64,000 nt of DNA from Euclidia mi. Taxonomy: Eukaryota; Arthropoda; Insecta; Lepidoptera; Erebidae. The notes beneath the pieces were generated by a model. That model made no database searches. It had not been told where the DNA came from and was given only the letters and a program-made list of their open reading frames with translations. Location: NCBI GenBank assembly GCA_944739405.2, contig OX123196.2:70579688-70643687 (forward strand), written 5' to 3'. Below, one piece after another: positions 1 to 9,700 of the stretch (positions within the stretch are counted from its first letter, which is position 1; the number at the start of each line of letters is the position of its first letter). The translations under genes and the position numbers were made by a program.

Positions 1-477
1 TGTAAATACAAATTCTTTCTCATTAAGAAACTCAGTCACGCTATAATATGCTCTGGCGGTCAAGAAAGTACGAAGTTTATTTTTAAACATTGATTGAGGC
101 AGTTCCTTCCAACTTTTTGGTAATTTGTTAAAAATAATTGGTGCCATACAGTACACACTTTTGCGCATCAGGGTCGTCTTAGCGAATTGGAGACAAAGTT
201 GACTACTGTCGCGTCTATTGCGTGGAAATTCGTCGGCTAGACGCTTATAGTAATGTGGGTTCGACTTAACAAACACAGCTACTTCTAATATGTATAAGCA
301 TGGTAAAGTTAACATTTTGTATTTTTTGAAATAGGGCATGCAGCTATCTGTCTTCATAAGTCTAAACATCGCCCGTAAACATCTTTTTTGAGATTTGAAT
401 GCTTTTTCTTTTTCCGTTGAGTTACCCCAAAATATTAGCCCATAGCGTAGGTGACTTTCTACCAAACCATAGTTTTG
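1..477 (-). mobile_element. 3' end of a non-LTR retrotransposon (jockey/CR1-like reverse transcriptase tail)
   Basis: Read on the minus strand, 159 codons are open from a stop at 478-480 to the window edge. They read VESHLRYGLIFWGNS, then KAFKSQKRCLRAMF, CMPYFKKYKMLTLPCLYI, FVKSNPHYY and FNKLPKSWKELP. This is the C-terminal region that follows the RT domain in many jockey/CR1-type LINEs. The copy is 5'-truncated and sits in the maltase intron downstream of exon 6, on the same strand as the gene. Its 3' end is off the window. Confidence 0.8.
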
Positions 478-569
478 TTAAAAATATGATCATAATGATC
501 ATTCATATAAATCATAACCATCTCCCACAAGACTCAAATTTTAATGGACCTAAAACAAAGTATACATAC

Positions 570-771
570 TTGCCAATTAGGTGTAGCACCATACGGCATA
601 TAGGTAAGCCATTTAAGGATGGTGTATACGAAGTCCCTGGCGTTGGACTTAGCTGTCACGTCGGTGATGAAATCGAAGTTGAATGGAAAGTGGGCGCCGA
701 CGGCACCATCTTCATTGCCGTAGTACAGCATTGTCATGTTGATGTTAGCGTAGCCTTCAGAGAAGACGACC
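570..771 (-). CDS. Maltase exon 6 (acid/base residue), last exon in window
   Basis: The acceptor GTTTTCAG precedes 771 and the donor GTATGT follows 570. It supplies one base plus 67 codons (residues 317-383), starting VVFSEGYANIN with the presumed acid/base Glu321 and ending YGATPNWQ. In the family the next residues are L/I-G-N-H-D, which must be encoded left of position 1, because 1-477 is occupied by a LINE fragment. Confidence 0.9.
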
Positions 772-3700
772 CTGAAAACATTACATTTGAAAATTTTATT
801 AACTAGATCTTGCTCCCCTGCTTCGCCTGTGTGGGTGTCAACAATCATGACAGAAGCTAGCCAATCTGTAAGTCTAATCTATGAGTGATTTTACTGAAAC
901 GTTACATTAAAATCTGTTCAGTAGTTTTGGCGTGAAATAGTAATAAAAATCGATCCATCCTCATAAACTTTATTTTTTATAATATTTAGTTACTAATGGA
1001 AGGAAAGTGGAACCTACCACGCACCCTCGGATTGCCCACCCCAACTATTGCAAAAGAAAAAGCTTGACAATACCGAACTTCTCTAAAGATTGACCGACTA
1101 GACCGATTGGCAACAAAAGAGCCAATGGCTCAGTCGTTGTCCATCGGGGCTGAGGATGCCTCGTGGAGAGGCGAAACACGTGTCGAAGCATAGTGGGCGC
1201 ATAGAGCGGGATACTGACCGTCAGGTATTTTCCTGGAACCCAATTTCGCATTATTCCATGTATCCCTTATCCTTTGTCTTTCGATGAGTTCGGTATTGTC
1301 AACCTTTTTCTATGGCAATAGTTGGGGTGGGCAATCCGAAGGTGCGTGGTGGGATCCTCTTTCCTTCCACTAGGTACAATGGAGTTCCACCATGTAACGC
1401 CTGATTCAATCAACTATACCAATATTTAGTAAAATGAGCATTTAGAAAACGATCAGACTAAAGAATAAACTACAATAAACTATGAGTAAGATGAAATAAA
1501 GTTTTCTTTGGCGTCAATATTTGCTAGAGTCAAATATTAATTATTACGCACTCTTAATAGTCTTATCCTCAGAGAAATGTAAATGGTAAGTGCTCTTAAA
1601 AGTCACTACAAAATAATAAGAGGTCACCAATGTAGCTAAACAGGTTTAGTTTATAAGAACTCTTTTGAACTCTTTGAAGTGATTTAAATAATAAAGTATG
1701 ATAGTAATCGGATTAATTATTCCAACTTTATATCTTTTCTTTACTAAACTTTGCTTTTTAGTATAATTGTAGATGCAGTGTTATACAGAATTAAAATCAT
1801 TAAGAACAAAGTATTCAAATTCGTAAGTTTTTAAGCTCTATCGCAATTAGTAACTGAAGCGTACCTAATTGTTCGGGGAGTTTTTAAATGAATTAGTAAC
1901 AATTTCATTTCTTTGAGTAATTTAAGAGTTAGAATACTCAGAACATTCAAGATCCTGAATACTTTTCTAATTTCTGTGAAACAATTGTGAAATAGTTGTT
2001 CTTGGATTTCATTTTCAATTTGCCTTAAACTTTGCTTTGCATTCATATGCAGCTAGTCATATAAAATGGATCAATGGATCAATCAATTTAATCTGTACAT
2101 TTAATTAACGTAATATAATATGCATAAATAATAATAGAAATAAATACTAATATTTATGTATCAATCGCAAAAATGAATGAAGAAATTGTTATGACTAACC
2201 TGGTATCGCCGCCATGTTCCTCATTATACTTATCGATGAATTCCCTCCATTCATAGACAACGTCATATAACTCTATCAAGTCCTTGGTGTACAGAGGAAT
2301 CGTGTAGCCAAGCTGGTGTGACTCAAACTGAGCCAATCCACTCAGAGGATCATCAGGATACCGTCCGTCATGATCGGCCGGGTTAGCTTCAATTAGATAA
2401 GGTAAAGCATCCAGTCTGAAGCCATCAGCTCCTTTGTCCAACCAGAATTTCATGATGTTATACATTTCGTCCTTCACTGCTTGGTTTCTAAAATTGAAGT
2501 CGGCTTGCTCAACAGCAAATTGATGAAGGTAGTACTGCTGTCTCTTTTTACTCCATTCCCAGGCCGATCCACCAAACTGGCTCACCTTGAATAAGAATTA
2601 GCATTTGCAAATCCAAATTTGCTTAATCAACGTAAAATATGGATACTAAAAGTATGGCTGAAGTTAAATATAGCAAATGTTTGAGAAAATTATGTTTATT
2701 GACTGTAGCTTCGTTTGCCGTGGAAGTCATTTTAAAAGTGAAAAATGATAATGGTGTTTCTGAGTGCGTTGGAAAGGCTTTAGGCAAAGGTCAAAGGTTG
2801 TGAGTTGAGAGAATCCATTTGTTAAGTTTCATTCTCCCTTAAGTTGGGACCCTTGCCTTTGCATACAACTTTTAACCTTGTACATTAATAATGATGGCTG
2901 TAACAAAGCTAACTTTATGTGAATAAATAATTTCATGTTAGCTGTTATATTCTGCTCCTATATACTTGGTTTTATCGTCATTGTTTTGTATTGTATTCAT
3001 GTATGAAACATTATTCGCTAAGTTACTACTTGTTGCTTAGATTTTCAGAGAGCTAGTTTCGAAATCACCTAATTTTCAAACAAAATGTCAACTCGTAGTT
3101 TACCCTCTTAGGGATAAAATATTAAGAAATGCCTTCCTACAGGAACCCTACGTTATGAAACACGCTGACCATATTTCCAATTTCAGAAATTTAAACTTTG
3201 CCACCTCATGTTAGCCAGGACAAGTTTTATTCACATACATTTTTTCTCAACAGTTTTATTTCGAGTTTTTCTATAAATAAACCCTAATTTCTACCAGACT
3301 ATCCAGTGTGGTGAGCAGTTGTTACATTAGACAACTGCGGCAAGTCCTGGTGGAGGTAATTTTAGCGAGGAGCCAATCGCTCTAATTTTAGATGCGGTTC
3401 GATCAAGTGTATCCTTTGGAACAGTGGCAATTGCATATTGTATGATCGAGCGTGAAATTAGACATGTAAGGGCTAAAGGATTTAAGCAAAAGGTATTCCA
3501 AGACATATTTTTTATGATTATCTCTTGGTGTATCTACAATGTTATACCATAAATTATTTTATTTAAGACCATCTTTAGCTTACTACACGTCTCCTATGTT
3601 AATAACTTGTACCTTTCTGTGATCTATACCACGACTTTATCATATCTTTCATATCTTTGAGCGTATTCTTCTAGTCTTCTTTCAATTCAATTGTTTAATT

Positions 3701-6700
3701 TACACTATATATATATGCTACAGTCTATAACTGTTTTCCTACATATTTTGGATACTTACCCAGTTGGAAGGCGGCAGCCTATTTGTAGAATTTTCAGGAT
3801 CTATTCGTGCGTCTGCCCACATGAAGAAATCTTTATACTTGGGGTTACCCGCCTCTGATTCAGTGAAGTATTCTGCCTCAGTGCTCGCGTGGTTCGGGAC
3901 GAAGTCTAGCAACACTTTGATGCCTGTAAAATTAATGGTGGTAGTCATATTTTGGGACAATTTGGGACAACCAGGCTTTATAGTGCAGAGCCTTTTCTAT
4001 GGTAACCAGGCATTTGATCTTATTTATATACTTTTAATTACAATCTTTCCATCCTCCAGACAAAGCGTTGTTCATCACACAAAAATTGTCTTAAGCGGGA
4101 ATCGAACCCGGCTGAGCAGTCAGTGTTAGTGTATGAATCTACAAAGCACCTATTAGTGGCTGTGACTTTTATGGGTGTTCTGTTAGAATAAAATACTTGA
4201 GGTAAAACATTTCAATTTGGTTTGGCGATTCCTTAATCCTAAACCGACAGATATCTGTAGGCGAATCTGATGAACATTTAATGTCTCATTGCTGGCTACG
4301 AATAGATACATAGTTTCGTCATTGGTCACCTAAGTGGTAAGGCGATTGCACGGAGAGGTTAACACTTTGGCGAGTTTTATGGGCTAGATATCCACCCACA
4401 AGGAAAAAAATCCCTTCTATAAATATTTGTTTCCAGTCTGTTTCTTCTTAGTCGCAATGGGTACTTACTTCCCACAAAAATATCTACATATTATTTTTTT
4501 TTATGGTGATAGGCGGCAAACGAGCAGACGGATTGCCTGATGGTAAGCAATTACCGCCGCCCATGGACACAAGCAACACCACAGGAGTCACAAGAGCGTT
4601 GCCGCCCTTTGGGGTTGGGAAAAGGGATAGGACGAGGAGTGGGATGAGGGAAAAGGAATAGGGAATAGGGCCTCCGGCACTCTCACACACTGAACGAAAC
4701 GCAACAGTTTAGGTACTGTTACTTTACGTCGAATTTGGATAACCTTTGAAACACTGCGCCTTATTAATAAGCTATTAATTCTTCCTAATCTAATACTATC
4801 TTATCTCATTATTTATAACTGTTAATTAATATTAAAATCCTTAAAATTGCTAATGGTATTAAATACCAGAATTCACAATATTAATCCTACAAATCTACGA
4901 GATATCTCAATTAATTATTACATTTCTGTATAAATGATATCGGATAAATAGCACAATAACAAATAATTTAATCGTCAGTTTTCAACTGATACGCTTTATC
5001 ACAGATGTACCTACTGATCAAATCTGCTTTATTATTTACACACATACATAGACTCCCGCCTGTTCCCCCGAAGGGGTAGGCAGAGGCATATTAAACGCCC
5101 ACTTTTCGCCAGTGTTTTGATCCCACGTAATAGGTGGCGAGCCTTTTGCCGCTTATCGGGATATTTTGTTTGCCGTCGCCTCGTCCGTTGATCGGCAGGT
5201 GCACCACTTGCAGGTGAGGTTGGCTTGGGACCCTAAGTTCTTGGTGGGAACCCTATGCACCCTTTATTATTTAAGTTAACGATTTATCTAGGCTTAAACA
5301 CTGTTTGTTGGGGTTTATCTAAGATGTACAATATTTGTGTATTAATTGTAAAATATTAGACTAGGTCGAGTCTTTATCATTTAGAAATGAAGTTCAAATA
5401 GCTTTCATTTGTTCGGTGGGTTTGACTGGTCACAGAACTACTCAAGTCATCAACCACAACTTAAGTAAGTATATAAGTTATATATATTATGTTGCTAACT
5501 ATAGTCAATGTAAATAACAAATACGAGACCGTCCAGCGATCACTGCTGGTATAATCCACGCCGAAACGTCGAAGAAACTTAGATACTTCTCCTGTTTAAG
5601 GTTCCATACCTAAAACAAAAAAGAATGGATCCCTTATAGGATCACTTAGCTTGCTGTCTGTCTGTGGAGAGTTCGAGACCCTTTCGGCAACGCGTGGAGA
5701 ATTGAAATCATATTTTTCATTTTAACTACTTAATTGAGATTCGGTACATAAATATTAAAAACATAACATAACTTCACGCCTTTTATCCCCGAAAGGGTAG
5801 GCAGAGGTGTATTACACACCCACTTTTCGCCAGTTATGTTTTGGTCCCAATGTAATAGGGGGCGAGCCTATTGCCATCTACCGGGCACATTATTAAGCGA
5901 GCGATAATTAACATTATTAATTTAATACACACATAACTTCGAAAAGTGAGAGGTATGTGCCCGGGGTACCTGGGGATCGAACCCTAGACCATCGTCTCGG
6001 CAGTCCGTTACGTACACCACTGGGTTATCGCCGCCTCACATAAATATTAATAAGTTAATAACACACGTTAAACCAAAATTATTTGTACAGGGTTATTAAG
6101 CGTCGAAAGAAGAAGAAGAAGAAGTCTTATTCGCGATAACTAAGATATTTAAGGCTTAAAATTATTTGACTCTTTAAATACAAGTCTATTAAAAATATCT
6201 AAGCTCTTACCCAACTCATGTGCCTTCTTCAGCAACTCTTCGAACTGTTCCATAGTGCCGTACTCATAGTGAATGTCGTAGAAATCACTAATGTCATAAC
6301 CAAAGTCCACCATGGGGGACGTGAAGATTGGAGACATCCATATCGCGTCCACCCCTGACTCCTTGAAGTGCTCCAACTCACTTATTATACCTGGCAAATA
6401 TATTGATTTTATGTTAATTCAACAGTTTCTGCACGATTCCCTGGGCATTTTCAGCAAGCCTAAAATTACTAAATTTCAAGGAGCATACATGTCAAGTTTC
6501 AGCTTCTTGCGGCCTATAAGCAATGAATACAGATTTACATAGAAGCGCAGTTCTTAAGGTTTTCGTGTGCCGATTCCAAGTGGAGACTGTCTCCAGTTTA
6601 GTTCGTAGTTGGCGCCGCTGGTGGCGCTGGCGTCGTTCTCCGTGTCTCTTGCTCTCGTAGTTAAGATACACAGGAGGAACGTTCGTCTCTCTTGCTCTCG

Positions 6701-9700
6701 TAGAGACAGCTGTCACAGCGCGACTGCCACGCCGCCAAGGGGCAATTTGGGTCACAGAAAGTTTGTCTTCAGAGCGCCCATAAGAAATGCGCCTCTATGT
6801 AAATATCTGAGCTCTTTGATATAGGTTTGACTGTGCGTTGTCGGTCATTCAGTCTGTAACGGAATATTTATGTATAATAAAAAATATGAAAACACCAGCT
6901 TTATAAACTAATTCCGTGTCGCGGGGGTCTTTACAAACATTCAACCAAAGGACACAAAATACTTGAAACAACATTGTGAGTCACACGAAGAATCATTCTA
7001 TTGGGAATCGAACCTACAATAAGTACTTGTAACATGGCTGCTTTAACCACTAAGCCTTACGTATGATAATTGTCATGGTCTGTTGACTGTTTACTAATGG
7101 TGAAATAATATCGGGAAGTCGTGATTATGTGATGACCTACGTGACTTTAACGTGTCACCAAAATACATACATTAAACAAGGAAAAATTATTGCCGTCATA
7201 TTAAAGCAAAGTCATGCTTTTTAAATATTATATTATCTATGTCTTTGTCGCCTATTAGCTGACTGAACGGAATTGGAAACGCAAATATGTAATATTTCGT
7301 TGCCAATCATTTTAAATTTAGTAAAATCAACATCACAAAATCAGCTATATTTTTGATATTCCTAGTAATTTTTTAGCTAGTTTGTTGTCTGTTTCAATAT
7401 ATTTACTTTTACTGAATTAAGCTCAAAGTGACATCAGTAATTTAACAGAAAATATAATGATATCATTTTATAGGCCAACTGTGAGATCGCTAAATGCCAG
7501 TTAAAATTATAAAAGCACTTTAAATTTTCCGCTTTTAATACGTACTAACTACAAAAATACTCTCAGCACGGTTGAACAATATAAACCACAGCAATAGCTT
7601 TAAATATTTAGTTAAACGATATAACATGTACCACTCAACAACTCAGACGTGAAAAACGACACGTTTAACAACTAACCAAGAGAAATGGAACGTTTTAAAA
7701 CGAACATCTTTCTTTGTTAGACTAGTGGCCGCCATCTTGTTGATGAGTATCTGGTTTAATGAAGACATATAAGAACAGTTAATTCAAAACTGGCCATTGC
7801 CCGAATTCCCATAGAGCAGGTTTCGATTCGAGGTATCCGTGTGGTGACGGATTAAGAATACGAAATGTCACCACCCCATAACATCCCGTGGGTGTCGTAA
7901 GAACCGATACAGGTAGCATATTATGCAGAAAACAGCACTGTAAGAGAAGGAAAACTTGATACAAACCCTATACCAACCCGTTTGGCCAGCGTGGTATAGT
8001 AGGCCAATTCCTCCTTTCAAAGGAGAGGCCTAGTCCAGCAGTGGACTGTTAAAGGCTGATGATGAGGTTTCGATAAAGCTGATTTATATAAAAACAACCA
8101 AGTAGTATTGTATTTAATGACAATGATTACAATATAAAATTTTCTTACATGCATCTTGCCTTGTTTGTATGTATGGGTTAAATCTTAAATTGAAATCTGA
8201 ATTGGCACCATCGCAATCTCTTTCATTTTCTTTCTCTCTTTATACCCATAAAAATATTTCACAAAATGCTCACCATTCAAATCGCCAATACCATCTCCGT
8301 CGCTGTCCTTGAAAGACCTGGGGTAGATCTGATACAGCACGCAATGCTTCCACCAGTCCAGGGGGATGATCTCTGGAGGTGGTAGAGACTCATCTCTTGA
8401 AGCTAAGACTCCCCATGTGACCAGACCTGGAAGTAAAAAAACTGGTTTGAGTTTGCAATAAAAAGCGACTGCCGTCTGACCTCCGCAGTCCAGAGGAATA
8501 GCGATATTCTATGGCTTAGAACAATGTATTCAAGTTAACTGAGTACTGACTCCCTATAATGACTGTCAGGAATCTTCACAATAACCGGAACCGATGGCCT
8601 ATCGTGCTGTCCGAGACACGAGATAAACTATGCTTAGTTAGTCTTACGGCCCGGTCACGGCCTACGGCCTGGTCACGAGATCGGTCTAAGCGGCGAGCGG
8701 CCCGGCGAGCGTTTTCGATGTACATGGCGCGTTTACTGTGACGTGGCGCGCGGCCGTCTCAGGGCCATAAACGCGCTATGTACATCGCCCCTGCCGCGCC
8801 GCTCGCCGCTTATTCCGATCTCGTGACCAGGCCGTTAGTCAGTAGTGGTCGCCGTAGCATTGTAATGAAACCGATACCTATCCTCTACAGTCTACATGGC
8901 AGTCTCTCGCTATATCTACTAGGCTATCACTTAATTAACTTAATACTTATTTGTATAAGGGTAAACAAACAAAATGTTTCAATAACATACTACATGCGCC
9001 TTCAGTAATAATTAGTTCATACTTATCTACAGATCTTTGATCAGATTAGAAGTTGACATGCTATTTCGCGCCTAAAAATATTTTATCTTTGTGAAGGTCT
9101 GATTTACATTTAAGATTACACTGATTATATACTAATTAGCTGATTTGCAATGATTGATCTCAGAAACGGTTACCATATCTAGTAATTTAGTAATTATCGT
9201 TATCACAACATGTATCTGCCAGCTCCCCCCGTGAAGGTTATTCCCCTTAATAATATTAACTAAAAAAATGTGAAACATGACATAGTATGAAAATAATGAC
9301 ACTTTCTTCCGTTACTCAAAATTTCATTTGAAGACTTCGGTACAAATTACCTAATTGATATTTTGTGACTACGGGCAGCGATAGCCTAGTGGAGAGACCG
9401 ACGAACTGCCAGGCAAAGGGTCTAGGGTTCGAATCGACGGCGCGCCCCAATTTTTTTCGAACTTATGTGCGTATTAAATTGTTAATTATCGCCAAGCGGT
9501 GAAGGAAAACATCGCGAGGAAACCTACATGTCTGAGAGTTCTCCATAATGTTCTCGAAAGATATGTGAAGTCTGCCAACCCGCACTTGGCCAGCGTGGTG
9601 GACCATGGCCATACCCTTCTCATAGTGAGAGGAGCCAGGCAGGGCTAATGATGATGACTACGGCTACGAGCTTCATTTCCATTCTTTTTAAATACATCTC

